A DNA stretch of 64,000 nucleotides from Owenia fusiformis (Eukaryota > Annelida > Polychaeta > Sabellida > Oweniidae), in the NCBI GenBank assembly GCA_903813345.2, contig CAIIXF020000003.1, positions 30,645,248 through 30,709,247 of the forward strand. The letters run 5' to 3'. Below are positions 37,206-48,807 of this stretch, piece after piece. Under the pieces are notes generated by a model. The model had not been told where the DNA came from. It made no database searches and saw only the letters and a list, made by a program, of their open reading frames with translations. Within the stretch, counting starts at the first letter, position 1. Each line of letters opens with the position of its first letter. Position numbers and translations under genes: made by a program.

Positions 37206-37840
37206 TGGTAACATAAAAATGGAAAAAGCAAAAACTATCCAAAAATATAGTATCTTCTAAGACCAAACCAAATAGAACTGTTTTGCTTTGTACCAAATTG
37301 TGTAAATCAATTATGGAATCAATTAGTAGTCCATATTTGCCAGACATCCTTATTAGAAAGCTGTCTTTAGCAGATATATCATCAGCAAAATCACCACTAA
37401 GGGACCATTTGTCTGCAAACAGATTCTTATATTATGCAAAAAGTGAAAAAATTAATATTTTGATAAAAAATTCTCATTTGTTTGAATGATCTAATGATAA
37501 AATGGACATATCCTTAAAGATAATGATTCCAGCCTGGGGATTATTCAAGGAATTTACTCTTGTACATAGATCAATGAATGAAACTTCATATGTGTCTACA
37601 AGTTGCCAAAACAATTGATCAATGGAGTTGAATAAAGCTTTAAAAGCTCTGGCGCAATGAAATGAAAAGCCAACTAAACAAGAAATGAATTTTAAAGCCA
37701 ACATTCAAATGTGAACCTGATTCAGTAACTTCACCTGCAAATTTACATAAATTCTTTATTAGAAATGTGTTAAACATTGATCCTAATCCATATGGCGATC
37801 CAAATAATGGACTTAAAATTACTGTTACTTCAGCCATATA
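37206..37840 (+). pseudogene. Possible decayed coding sequence, unknown family
   Basis: Three + strand open segments in different frames follow each other with little gap. One (about 37252-37489) is Leu/Ser/Ile-rich with a Pro-Tyr-Leu-Pro-Asp. A second (about 37517-37617) starts Lys-Ile-Met-Ile-Pro-Ala-Trp-Gly. A third ends at about 37840 with Asp-Pro-Asn-Pro-Tyr-Gly-Asp-Pro-Asn-Asn-Gly. Compositions look protein-like, but frameshifts and stops separate them. No family recognised. Overlapping minus ORFs (37474-37837) are the alternative reading. Treat as a weak candidate. Confidence 0.2.
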
Positions 37841-38908
37841 GGCATTAAAATAAGAATAACCTCAGCCTGATGACGAGTAAAGACATATTGACTTTGTATT
37901 TAAAATGAATCAAGATCTTTTAAAATTTTGTTATTATTTACTTATCAGAAATCATGTGAGCCAGTAATGCGATTTTACAACATATTTGGAATTGTTTTTT
38001 TCTATGTATTGTGATTAAAAATACACAGACAAAAAAGCGCTGGAAGATTGATGATGATGTGTAATTGTTAGAAATCAAGCTGACTACATAGTTTCGTCTG
38101 TCTCTGTGGAATGATAAAGAAAGGATAAAACTATACTGTAATTCCCAGACGAGTCCCAGTTTGACAGTAAAGAATACACGCTTTTAGAATGCGACTTTGA
38201 CTTACATTTGCATTCATGTCACGTTTTAGCTAAAGACGCTCTAGAACGAGTCAAGTGGCAACAATTGGATAATTTACATCGTAAAACATGATGTGATACA
38301 TACTTATGAAATAGATTTACCACAGCAGATGAAATTCAGATTCCCGGCTTGTAATATTCAAATACTTCCTTCCTGGAGTATTCTTTCTTCAACACAGTCT
38401 CATTCTTCAGTTCTAGTCCCAGCAATTATCCCCAGTTCAATGATTGAACCATTGATGTCCTATACAATCTCGCAACCTGGGTTAATTGAGCAAGAAGTTC
38501 AGGGTTGGACCATGAGGGACTATGAATGAGCCAATTGAGGGAATTTTATGTCATCTAAATTGCAAATCATGCCAATCAATTGCGTTTGTGATTTCATTAG
38601 TGCATTGTTTCATGACCTGTTGACCAATAGCAAATTCTACTGATGTAAACTTGGAATCATCAGAACAACTCATTTATCTGATCAAGAGAATATAAGTTAT
38701 ACATTCTCCGATAATCTTTATACCAGGTGTTCCAAAAACATTGTACTCAAATAAAGCAGGAATTTTTACATGATAAGGAGAATCTAAAAGGAATAGCCCA
38801 GTGAACATTTTAGACTTTTACATTTATGAAATTGTTTGTCAGATGTAGAATTTCAAGAATAATTCTTCAACACTCCCAAAGTTATTCAATATTTTCCAAA
38901 AATTAAGA
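37841..38908. other. Unannotated DNA
   Basis: A single mariner-like end (ACCAGGTGTTCCAAAAACAT) lies near 38723 without a partner. No gene recognised. Confidence 0.4.
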
Positions 38909-38910
38909 TA

Positions 38911-39086
38911 CAGTAAAACCTGTGTATATTGAACCCCTTTGGAGCCACAAAAATGTGTTCACTATAGGTAGGTGCTCACTACAGAGGCAAGTTATACAGA
39001 ACTCAGAGGAATATGTGCTGAAAAGAGGTGTTCACTAGAAACAGGTGTTTGCTAAAGAGAGGAGTTAACTAAGACAGGTTTTACAG
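38911..39086. mobile_element. pogo/Tigger-like MITE, 176 bp
   Basis: CAGTAAAACCTGT at the left, its inverse (ACAGGTTTTACAG, one mismatch) at the right, and TA on both sides. The interior repeats GTGTTCACTA/GGTGCTCACT motifs, as seen in pogo-type MITEs of many animals. Confidence 0.75.
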
Positions 39087-39088
39087 TA

Positions 39089-40004
39089 GTGAAGGAACAA
39101 TGGGATGTAAAAAGGTTACTTAACATTTTACACTCTCCTTTCTTTGATGCTGCTTTAAATATAATTGTTACCATCTTCATTATTGATTATATGTATGCAA
39201 AAGTGCCAATAGCTCCTTAAGATGTAAGATACAAGGATCCAGAATGCATGGATACATTAAGAATAAGTTACAAAAAGGTTATAAAGAAAGACTGGATTGA
39301 ATGTTGCTATAAAGAAAGACAGTCAAAAAGCTGGGATTGAATGTTAGGATCACAATCATTGAATTTTACCTGAAGTCACGGGTTGTAATCATTGAATAGT
39401 TGTTGAATGTTGGTTCAAAGAGAAGAAATAGTTCAGCGCTGTGTGTTCTTATTTGTATTTGTTTCCTTGGGATTTGGGTTAGGGAAATTAACTTTTAAGT
39501 ATTCTTGTCTTGGTAAATAAACTCACTGATAAAAATAACTTACAGTATATATGATCTAAACCAGCACATAATACCTAATTCATACTTGTGACAATACCTG
39601 TATAACACGATCAATAACAAGAATTACATTTACGTAACATGCATATTCAAAGTTGTCAGTGTCATTTATTCTTCGGAGATAACATCAGAATTGATGTAAC
39701 CACTATAGATGACATAATGAAGTAAACTATATCTAGCAGAATGTCATAACTAGACTTTCAAAAAGCTTTTAGGTTTACTTAATGCCTAACAATTTTCTAA
39801 GTGGCTCCATAGACTGGAAACAATAAATCCTTATTTAAAATGTTCTATAACCTGGCAAATCAACCATTCATGATTTCATATCAATAGATGAATTGCATAT
39901 GTCACATGTAATGGTTATGATGAGTAGGTTTGATAGACTTTACAAATGAGAACCAATTGATTATTGATCTTTCCTTTAAGGAGATCTGATGTTTAAATTA
40001 CTGC
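39089..40004. other. Unannotated DNA
   Basis: A short direct repeat (AAGAAAGACTGGATTGAATG / GCTGGGATTGAATGTT) lies around 39285-39345. Nothing else recognised. Confidence 0.4.
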
Positions 40005-40180
40005 AAAAATTGATGGGTGACACCATTTCTGATTTTAATGTCAGCACCAGAAGTGGTGACACATTGGTCTCCAACATTTTCGAGGCAGACACTAGTGTTC
40101 TGCTTATAGTGGTTGCTGTTTGGTGGTTGGTGTTTGCAACACATGGCAGGTGGTGCATGTTAATGCCTTGTTACTTATTC
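40005..40180 (-). repeat. Dispersed repeat family B copy, inverse orientation
   Basis: Reverse complement of the family pattern: GTGGTGACACATTGG, GTTTGGTGGTTGGTGTTTGC and GGCAGGTGGTGCATG. Confidence 0.5.
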
Positions 40181-40799
40181 ACTCAAACCTATTAAAGATT
40201 TATTTTAAGATGTAGTATCTCCAAAACTGAATGACCTTAAGGATGAACCCAATCATTAATGCATTGCTCCTATGGTATAGCATAGTGTCATCAACTTTTG
40301 CTAGTGAATAACGATTTGTTTTTATCTAATATTAAGAAATGCTAGATGCTAATTTTGAATAACTCAATTTGAAATTCTTTGCTAATGGCTGATGTGAAAA
40401 TATTATGCTTCAAATGAACTGACAAGTTCATCATAAATATACAGGCTATACATATGAAATGCAAAATAAGAAAGAAAGAATTCAAAATTTAACACACAAC
40501 ACTATAAAAGTTGCTGAGATATTATATTGAAGGCAACAGCATCATGTTGTACTATTGATTGATTCAAACTAAAGAGCTCTCCTTTGTAATACGTTCATGG
40601 CAACTATGTTGAAATCCACAGTGATCCATGAGATAGAGAATGTAACATATGAATACTGATTATTCAACTGTTGCAAATACAGATAGGACTCATTAAAACA
40701 ATTGCATTATTGTTTTCTCTAATTTATCATAATGCAGATTCATCTAGGTCTCAGTTTTTTTTTTTACATTGAATGTCTGGAGTATTTATTGTTTGGCAA
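40181..40799. other. Unannotated DNA
   Basis: Nothing recognised. Confidence 0.4.
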
Positions 40800-41170
40800 A
40801 GAGAAAGCACTAGGTACAAATTATATTGCAGAACCCATCACAAAAAAGAAAACATGTAAGTGTATACAAGTCATAAGGAAAACATACCCCAACTATCCCA
40901 AACCATAATCAAATGTATGTTGGTTGAATGGATTTTGAGACTGGATTTCGTCTATCCCACATCATTTGTGACTAAAAGGCTCTTTTATGAGTACATGTAG
41001 TTAATAGTATCTACAACTATTTTTGATGTTATGAGTATTGGCTATCAATTTTTTCTTTTGGTTTTGGGATATATAGGGTCTATTTTTCTTAATTGCCTTT
41101 CCTTAATTGCCAGGTTTCTTTACAGTTTTTGGTCCTTTCCCTTCAGTACTTGTGCTTAAATATTTGTACA
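40800..41170. repeat. Two family A pieces joined head-to-head
   Basis: About 40800-40917 is a + oriented 5' part (AAAGAAAACATGTAAGTGTA, CCCAAACCATAATC). From about 40925 a minus-oriented piece begins (CTGGATTTCGTCTATCCCAC) and runs through CAACTATTTTTGATGTTATG to CAGTACTTGTGCTTAAATAT. The opposed arrangement suggests one copy inserted in or recombined with another. A small further fragment (TTCTTCAACATGTATTTTAA) sits near 41877. Confidence 0.65.
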
Positions 41171-43691
41171 CATAGATATGGGTTATGTATTGGGAGGTTT
41201 TGAATACAGGATTTATCCCAAGAGAAATATCTCCAAACCCATTATCCGAATCCAACTGTACATAACAGATGAAACCCATATCTATTGAGGACCTACGTAC
41301 ATCCTACCTTCAAAGGTTCCAAAACTTTTCAAATAACTTTATTGTTCAAAAGGATTTCTTTCATGGACTGCAACTGTGAAAGATAAAACTGTATGCTTCA
41401 GACCTGGGTGCAGTGAGATAGATACAAAAAATCCCAAACTCTAGATATACTTTATATTCCCTCACATTATGCACCTAAAATTCAAGCAGATATAAGATTC
41501 TTCTATATATATTTCAATGTTCAGGCAAACATTTTTAAAATAAAAACTTGTTAAACCAATAATGTTGCTCTTTGTACATTTCAATCAACTATGAAAAATG
41601 GGATCCTGAGTTATCAAGCTAAAATAAGTTCTACTGAGCAGATGAGATATAATCCATCTTAAATGACAGTCAGTTATGGGAATTGTGATGTCATAGTGAC
41701 ATAAGCTCCTGCCACTTCAATCAGCTACCTGCTATATCAAGCATTAATATGGATCTTATATAGAGACAGAGATGAAGTAGGAGGGAGTCATTTCTAGAAT
41801 TACAATATTGGAATTAACTATCGTGTGTTTTAAGAGAACAAATAAGTTTAGAGTTGCAAACATTTCTTATTTTTTCTTCAACATGTATTTTAATAAGTTT
41901 ACTATGAATTAGTCAAAAATCTCCAGATGTCGGATGTAATATAACATTCAAAAGGCAAACCATCTGTAACTTTTCAATGGTATTTATTATCACATATGTA
42001 AGATTTCTTGGTCTAAAATGAAATAAGAATTTCTATATGATATATATATATATATTACAAGTCCATCTTATCTCAAACTTACTTGATGATGGACATTATG
42101 AAACACTCTGTACAAATACTAGGGAGAGAGTTTATTATGCAACCAAATGGCTCACTCCAGGAATCGCTACCACATATTGGGTTGATCAGTGTATCAAAAT
42201 GGTAGTCGAAGTGTTTGATTGGAGACTTTACATATTCAGCTTATTAATTTTGAATAGGGATCATGGTCCAGTTGTCTACACAGTAATTTGTTAGGGTTTA
42301 CGTGTGTATCCAATTTATAAGTTTATATTGTCTGAATTGTCTATATGCATTTTCATATGTTCTAAACTTAAAGTTCATCTTAAACTTTTATAAGAACTGT
42401 AAAATATTTCGCTGTGTGATAGGTAGAGCTAGGTATTGAGTTGATAATGCACAAATTACATAACAACGATGCGACAGATATTGCAGTCGCTGTCACTGAT
42501 TGATGAATGAGGTTAAGAATTCAGAAACAATCTATGTCAACTGGGTTCATCATGAAAATCAAATTCAACTTTAGTGCGACAAGACCCTTTAAAGTACAAG
42601 TGTACGTTTACATTTTCGTAACAACTTTTATCAAAAGCTCTCTATTATTGGACTCATCTATTGAATTCATCTATTTTTCTTATCTTATTGTTGGTGATCA
42701 TGTTTTTCTATCTAACTGACTCTGGAAATATATTGATCATGTCTTCAATCAAATCACTTAACTACAGATCCCTTCCGCCTAATATGGCATTCCTCTTAGT
42801 TGCTTGAAGGTTTGTAAATTGAAAGAAAATTTGTTTGGCAATTGTCTGAAAGAAATGTCTGGATGTTGAATACAAATGACAATTGTAATTCTCCTAAAGG
42901 CCTCTTGAGAACATACAGAATTTGGCAATATAGTATGACTATATTCAGAGAGTTTAGGGGTTCACATCCCTTTTAATAACAGCTTTTCTGTTTTTTATTT
43001 AATATATGGAGATGGATTGTGTTGGGTATAATCAAATAAAATATTGCTTAATATTTATATGTATGGCATTCAAAAGAACAATTGCAAAGCAAATACCGCT
43101 ACTGTAACACATGGGGCTAAGATATCAAGATATAAAATCCGAGTTAACCATGTTAACTGCGTAATTCTCATACTATTGAGCATATAGACAATTCATATCA
43201 GCAAAGACGTTGCACCTTTAAAACCAAAATGATAAATGAGATCAACTGTATGGTAGACTATTGATATCCCACTGAAACCTTTTATGCAAATTATTTTTAT
43301 GGTTTTAGGTTTTAGTGCAACAAGACCATTTAAATAGACAATTAAAAATTTTAGTACAAAAAAAAAATTTAAATTAAAGCTAACCACAGTTCTGAAAAAA
43401 CATCTTTTAAATTGATCTTAGCTTCTCTATGATTTAACATTAAAATGTTTAATCACTGCTAAACTGTTATGTTGTTGGCTTTGAGATGATGTAAATAACA
43501 TTTTGATGATTAGTACTATCATTTTCTCACAGTGTAATTCAGAAATGTTTATTTATTCCAAGATATGTCAAGTTGTCCTAGGTCCTTATTGAGGCCATAG
43601 TTTAGTCATTAAATGATGCAAATCTATTGTATTTTTTACTCTTAAACAGCTGAAGCATATTAGTTGTGGTAAATGCAATTAAGATGGAACA
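41171..43691. other. Unannotated AT-rich DNA
   Basis: No gene recognised. Two short stretches, near 42571 and 43312, share TTTAGTGCGACAAGACCCTT / TTTAGTGCAACAAGACCATT in + orientation, a faint dispersed repeat. Confidence 0.4.
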
Positions 43692-43892
43692 TTAAGGTGG
43701 GACCCGGTCCGTCAGCATACCCAGCACGATACTATTGCTTGATTATTAATGTAGTTTTTCAAGCTCAAAGACACCCATACATACGAATAATTATGATGTA
43801 ATAATAATACAAATGTATTTAAATATTCATGTACGAAGAAATATTTGCATCTTCGGGCATTTACAGTTGGGAAATTTAGCGTATTGCATTTG

Positions 43893-43960
43893 AAATATTT
43901 GAGCGCTAGTAACGTCATGGTTTCTATGACATGGGAAAACAATGGCGCTCAAATTTTACG
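43893..43960. repeat. Imperfect inverted repeat inside the TTAA element
   Basis: AAATATTTGAGCGCT and, inverted, TGGCGCTCAAATTTT surround CGTCATGG / CTATGACATGG, giving a fold of about 68 nt near the left TIR. Confidence 0.5.
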
Positions 43961-44384
43961 TGCAGCATCATGAAGTATATGGCGATGAATGATTGAATTT
44001 TTCTAAGTCATATTGTTATAATTCTTTCAAAACATAGTAAAACTAATTAATCTAAAGCACATAGTTTGTTTGTTCTACATTAACAGCATATGAAAAATAT
44101 GATGTGATATAAACACTAGTTGAGTCCTGATCACTGTGTACATGGTTACCGACACGTCACATCTAATGTTGCTCAAAATATAATTAAATGTTTCTCGTCG
44201 CACTATTTATATTTGTAAATACGTCTTACTCTGTATTTATGTTTAATAAATTCAAAAATGACTTTTGTTCGTTCTCTTATCTGTAAAACGTTTTAAATTA
44301 TCCTTTTTATTGGCACGACTTTCGTCCTAGTTGTTATCACTTTCGCTTCCGTATGAGCTTCGTCTAGTTATATTTTCTTTGCCT

Positions 44385-44651
44385 TTTTTACATTTTTTAT
44401 ATATGAATTGTTAATTCGTCATGCTAAAATGTTTGATAAGGGATATCTTAACATCCGAGAATTTTTAAAACAGAGTGCAACTGGCCCAATGGCAACACAA
44501 TCAATGCCCAATGTCGGGAAGAGTGCAATAATGAGTGCGAAGGGGCGTGTCCCCAGGCGTGTTATATGTCGCCAGTTGAGTCCCCGGGGTTGAGACAAAA
44601 TGTTGTATAGGTTTACGGCGACTGATTGTCGCTAATGAAGGCGTTATGAAG
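44385..44651 (+). other. Exon-like segment ending at a strong donor
   Basis: The + frame is open to 44593 (60 codons from ATG 44408; Lys/Arg/Met-rich, ending Leu-Ser-Pro-Arg-Gly). A consensus donor AAG|GTATGT follows at 44651/44652. The minus strand is also open for about 60 codons over the same GC-richer sequence, so strand is uncertain. No domain recognised. It may be an untranslated or coding first exon of the element's gene. Confidence 0.25.
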
Positions 44652-45021
44652 GTATGTACTTAGAATTATTATTAAAATGAAAAACATACTGGCAAGTTAC
44701 GTCTGTGAGTCCTTCACAATAGAGTGCCGCTTGAGACTGCAAAAAAAGCCGAACAATCAGAATGCCTGATTTATCAGTATGTCCCGAAGCGCATACTCTT
44801 TGATTCTCGAGAAATGTCTCCACGCTCGAATTTCACCTATCTATGACTAGTGGATCGCTTTAAAAGTGATACCATCGAGAAACGTGTTTGGTCAGCTTCA
44901 CGATGACATTATTCTTTTAGAAATCGACAGAGAAATAGAGAAGAAAAAGATCGAGTATGTGCCATTTCTAAAACTGGCGTCGAGTTTGAAAACCTAAAAG
45001 TGGATTCGGACTGCAAGAAAT

Positions 45022-45457
45022 CCGACCAATCAGAAAGCAGCATTTCTTAAGTGAAACTTGGAATTCAAGCAATCGGCTTTACCCTCGATTTCCTCCGTTT
45101 CCTCGCAGTTCATCACCACAAAAATGGCACCACATGGAAGACATCGTTCCTATCAAAACCATGGTATTATTTATTTAGGAATCAGTCAATAAACAGCGGG
45201 GCCATAAACAGATAAATGCAATTTCTTAAACAGGCAGTTTAGACTGAGAATAGTGGATTCAGACTGCAAAAACTTTATGCAAATTAGCTAGTTCACTCTG
45301 AATTAGTAGGTTGCATATCTAGGTTAGTAGGTTAGTTCTGTCAAGGCCGCGCGTATATCGCTATATAAACAGAATGTCTCGGTCAGCTCGACTGCATTAT
45401 TCCGACTGAAAAACTGGTAATGACGAGAGTGGAGAATCATGTCTGGCTATAGTAAAG
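45022..45457 (+). promoter_or_regulatory. TATA/CCAAT promoter and candidate short first exon
   Basis: A CCAAT box (CCGACCAATCAGA, about 45026) and a related earlier one (GCCGAACAATCAGA, about 44747) precede TATATAAA at 45362-45369. About 70 bp further on ATG 45439 opens six codons (Met-Ser-Gly-Tyr-Ser-Lys) and a G before a GTACAT donor at 45458. The donor is weak but phase 1, as needed by the acceptor at 46902. The arrangement is that of a focused Pol II core promoter. The exon call is inference. Confidence 0.4.
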
Positions 45458-45770
45458 GTACATAACATGAAACATTCGCGCACGGCAATCCACCTCATCG
45501 TATTCGTATCCACTGTACTTTTCTAGAATCAAAATATTTAGGAAAAGTTTATGAAAAGATGTTCTATCAAATTAGAAGAGTTGTTGAAAAATTAGAAGAA
45601 GAATTCATCAATGTAAATTGATGTTAACGCCTATATGGTAATTTTGTTTTGCAAAATATTTCTTATCACCAATATTGAAGGAAATAAAAGAAATGCAATA
45701 TAGCTTACAATATAAGGTACTGTAACCGGACGAAACGGGGAAGGGAAAGGGACTTTTAAACAGAGCCTAA

Positions 45771-46266
45771 TACTGTAGATTGGGTTAATTTGGCGCTACT
45801 TAATTTGGCGATTTTGCCATTTTTGGCATATTGGCGGCTATTTAATTTGGCGGATATGCAAAAAAAAAGTTAATGGAATGTTAAACTTACGCGCTGTTTG
45901 CGAATTACCATGTAAATGGGCATGTTTGGCTATGTTCATTTTTTCTTTTGAGGACCACTGGCGATATTCACCACGTTTGTACATTTTTGTGAGATCATCC
46001 TTTACATTTTACACCTCAATCGATGCTGCTACTTTTCCCTGAGTATTAATGAGTGACTGACCAGTTCTGAGCCAATTTATGAGCGACATTTTTTCATATT
46101 TTTGGAAAAAATAAACCGGAAGTGACCTAAATACACTGGACGAAATACCCTAGATGATTCCCGGGGATTCATTCTAAATTTTGGCGGATATTTATATTGG
46201 CGAATTTTTCAATTTCGCCAAATTCGCCAAATTAAAGCGGGCGCCAAATTAACCCAATCTACAGTA
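45771..46266. mobile_element. 496-bp MITE nested in the TTAA element
   Basis: TACTGTAGATTGGGTTAATT then TGGCGC at the left; the exact inverse (GCGCCAAATTAACCCAATCT, ACAGTA) at the right. Several extra TTAATTTGGCG and inverse CGCCAAATT units occur just inside both ends. If TA is the target duplication this is Tc1/mariner- or pogo-like. No ORF. Confidence 0.88.
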
Positions 46267-46507
46267 TATCAAATACAACATGCAACACATATATGCAACA
46301 CGACAAGTGATGTAAAATATAACAATGTGTACAAGGTTTATTTAATTTAATATAGAACAGAACAAAGAACACAAATAAAACACGAACTTGTAATTGCACT
46401 GATTATAACATTTGAACTAGTTATAGTATTACGTAAATATAAAAATGTCTATTTAAAATGTCTATATAACTAGAACTACAGAAATGTATATTAAAATATA
46501 ATAAAAG

Positions 46508-46672
46508 CTATGCGAGACGATATAAGGCACTTGGTTGTGGGAAATCGTCCTTCAAGTGGGCGGGGAAGTTCTGCTTGAGATGGCGGGGAACTTGGCAGAC
46601 TGTGTGTTGAAATCTCGCGATGATAGTTTCCTCGATCAGCGAATTCCAGCCGCTACGGCACCCGACGGACTG
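46508..46672 (-). other. Coding-like segment on the minus strand
   Basis: On the minus strand a plausible acceptor (GTGAATCTACAG) at 46673 precedes 54 open codons to TAG at 46508. The product has a His/Gln/Pro-rich middle (Arg-Phe-Gln-His-Thr, Pro-Arg-His-Leu-Lys-Gln). The + strand of the same DNA has an ATGGCGGGG start opening 32 codons, with a GC box (GTGGGCGGGG) ahead of it. Only one can be the real sense, and no family supports either. Confidence 0.25.
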
Positions 46673-46901
46673 CTGTAGATTCACAGCTTACGAATCCTTA
46701 TCTTGGGTTGCTCATTGCTGTCTATCGTCGTTGATGAAGTCTCTATCCCGATGTCACATCTAGTCCATAAACAGGAATCCTTTCACCTAGAAAATGTGCA
46801 TAGCCCTACCTAGTCATATAAATCTGACCCTCGTATGATGTTATTTGTTGTTATTTTTTCTGATTTGGATATTTATTTTTTCTTATTTTCTTGCATACAA
46901 G

Positions 46902-47035
46902 GGTCATACACACTCCGCGCATCTAAATTGCGGGAAATGCTTTCCTGGCCTGTCTACCCAACCAAATTCACACAAATGATAAATAAATGTCTTTGCTTCA
47001 ACCATAAAGTATTTAATCTTACCTTAGACACGTAA
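46902..47035 (+). CDS. Candidate terminal exon within the TTAA element
   Basis: A good polypyrimidine tract and acceptor (TTTTCTTGCATACAAG) at 46901 precede GG plus 44 codons to a TAA at 47033-47035. The entry phase is 1, compatible with the short exon ending at 45457, which would give Met-Ser-Gly-Tyr-Ser-Lys-Gly-Ser-Tyr-Thr-Leu at the start. The segment is basic, with Lys-Leu-Arg-Glu-Met-Leu-Ser-Trp-Pro and a Cys-Leu-Cys. No family recognised. AATAAA occurs inside the reading frame (near 46980) and no clear polyadenylation signal follows. A small gene product of the element, or chance splicing signals, are both possible. Confidence 0.25.
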
Positions 47036-47339
47036 AACGCTTGGAAATTGAAGAAATATAAGCATGCCGCTTGAATTTTAAAATTTTTTCATTTTGCCAT
47101 GCCAAGGTCACTTCCGGGTTAATCTGAGTCTAGATGTAAAACTATATCAAACGAAATCATAAGTACTTGTTACACGAAGATTCAGTTGAAAGGGAAGCAG
47201 TGTCGTTAAGAAGGGAAGTTATTTGAAAAAGTTATTGTTTCAAAATGAGAAAAGTAATAAGTATAAGAGAACGGCTTTGGAATCGATCTCTGTGTAATAA
47301 ATAATTATGATTCCGTTTCGAAACATGTTTTACATTTAG

Positions 47340-47437
47340 ACTACCGGAAACAGCATTCAGCAACATGGCGGGCGATAATGAAAATATAATTCAATTGATC
47401 ATATTTCGTCAATTATCAAGCGTTTTACATGTCTAAG
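47340..47437 (+). promoter_or_regulatory. ETS/YY1-type promoter and first exon end
   Basis: CTACCGGAAACAG (ETS-like) is followed by CAGCAACATGGCGGGCG, close to the YY1 promoter consensus AANATGGCGGC; ACTTCCGG lies 240 bp upstream. The ATG at about 47364 opens 23 codons that stop just before a strong donor, AAG|GTAAGA, at 47437/47438. The ATG could thus be an upstream ORF in a leader exon. This pattern is typical of TATA-less housekeeping promoters and is unexpected inside a transposon. Confidence 0.4.
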
Positions 47438-47704
47438 GTAAGATTTAACACTTTAATGTTGGAACTAAATAATTACTCGATAATTTGTGTGACTTTGGTT
47501 AGTATGGTAACTATGGTTACCGAGACAGGCCAGAAAAGCGTTTACCGCAATTTGTTCCATATAATATCTACGACGGTGTATGCAAAGAAAATGATAAAAA
47601 ATAAATATCCAAATAAGAACAAGGAATATCGAAGAACAGCATACAACGGTCGGATTTATATGACTAAGCCCTACCTTGTAGTCGTGCCTCCAGATATCGT
47701 CTGA
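47429..47704 (+). other. 91-codon ORF of unknown nature
   Basis: Starts over the donor just described and runs open to TGA. The product has a basic middle (Lys-Lys-Met-Ile-Lys-Asn-Lys) and ends hydrophobic. The minus strand is open over nearly the same span (88 codons). No domain recognised. Because the start overlaps a strong splice donor, this may be intron. Confidence 0.2.
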
Positions 47705-48258
47705 CGCCCTACAACGCTGGCGATCTAACATTCGATTTAATCGTGAGTTGATACAAAATCAACCAATCAGATTATAGATAATAATTTCCAACTCGCGTTC
47801 GAATTGCATTTTCCGTCATGGTTTGCTTCCTCGTAGTTACAAAACCGGTTTATTTCCGATTAGTCTACCACACAGGATTCATATTTAAAGTGTTGCTCCG
47901 TTTTTGTGTTTCAGTGAAATAGACTTTAAAATATCATACTACTGCAACTGCAAAAGCTTTATGTATTAATAATTTCGTTAAGCAGACCGTTACAGTACTT
48001 TAAAACAAGATATTGAGACTACGATTTTTATTTTCATTTTTACAAAACTCTGAGATAAGCTGGCATCATCATGGCGTATAAATGTTGAAGTTAAAATAAC
48101 TATCAAGCCATTTTCTGTTTCCCTGTACTCAGAGTCTAGTTATAAACTAGACGAAGCTCTCTTTAGAGAAGCGGGCTGAAGAGTAAAGTAATATATGGTT
48201 TTCCATGGGATCTTTTATGTTTTGTACACACTTCATTGTAACTTGTGTACTCATTCAG

Positions 48259-48405
48259 TGAACTCAACCATCGCACTTATTGCCGCAGACATTGGGTACA
48301 TCCCGATCGCGCTATTTATTTTGTCATTCAATAATGACGATCATACCACATATGATATGCTTGACTTTTTGTTGTACGCGAGTGCCGACTTCTTGCTGAT
48401 GAAAC
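48259..48405 (+). CDS. Candidate internal exon within the TTAA element
   Basis: Acceptor TGTACTCATTCAG at 48258 and a very good donor C|GTGAGT at 48405/48406 bound 147 nt with both ends in phase 1, so the exon is symmetric. It encodes 49 codons: a hydrophobic segment (Ile-Ala-Leu-Ile-Ala-Ala-Asp-Ile-Gly-Tyr-Ile-Pro-Ile-Ala-Leu-Phe-Ile-Leu), then an acidic Asn-Asp-Asp-His, then Leu-Leu-Tyr-Ala-Ser-Ala-Asp-Phe-Leu-Leu. CpG-rich codons support coding. In the same frame the reading continues to 48485 if unspliced, and an ATG lies upstream at 48195. No family recognised. Confidence 0.35.
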
Positions 48406-48807
48406 GTGAGTTGACAAAACGATATTACACATCAACAAGCGAGAACAACGTACCGACGTTTATTAACTTGTACGTACATCAATAGTACTCGAGCCTTATC
48501 GTAATGTATTTTAACTAAATCAAGTCAGACGTGCACAGTTTATTCGACAAATAAGGCTTTCTGATTTAAATATTAACCGGTGCTTACAAACGTTTGATGA
48601 TCACCTTTACTTAGTGAATTGCCAAAGTGCGCGATCGGCGGAGCTTCTGTTTGCACATCATGAAAAATCAAAATAAAGAAGGTCCATAATAATGGGCAAT
48701 ACTTACCTGAAGATAAAAAAGACGATATGATTCAATGATATGATTTGACAGAACGTATACGTAATTAAATCTCGGCACATGAAAAAAAAAAAAAAGTTTC
48801 CTTTTAC

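Noticed and set aside
45439-45460. Resemblance of ATGTCTGGC...AAAGG to the start of histone H2A/H4 genes, with CCAAT and TATA boxes upstream
   Set aside because: Only about 20 nt match and the next codons are not histone. Kept as a generic promoter and first exon candidate only.
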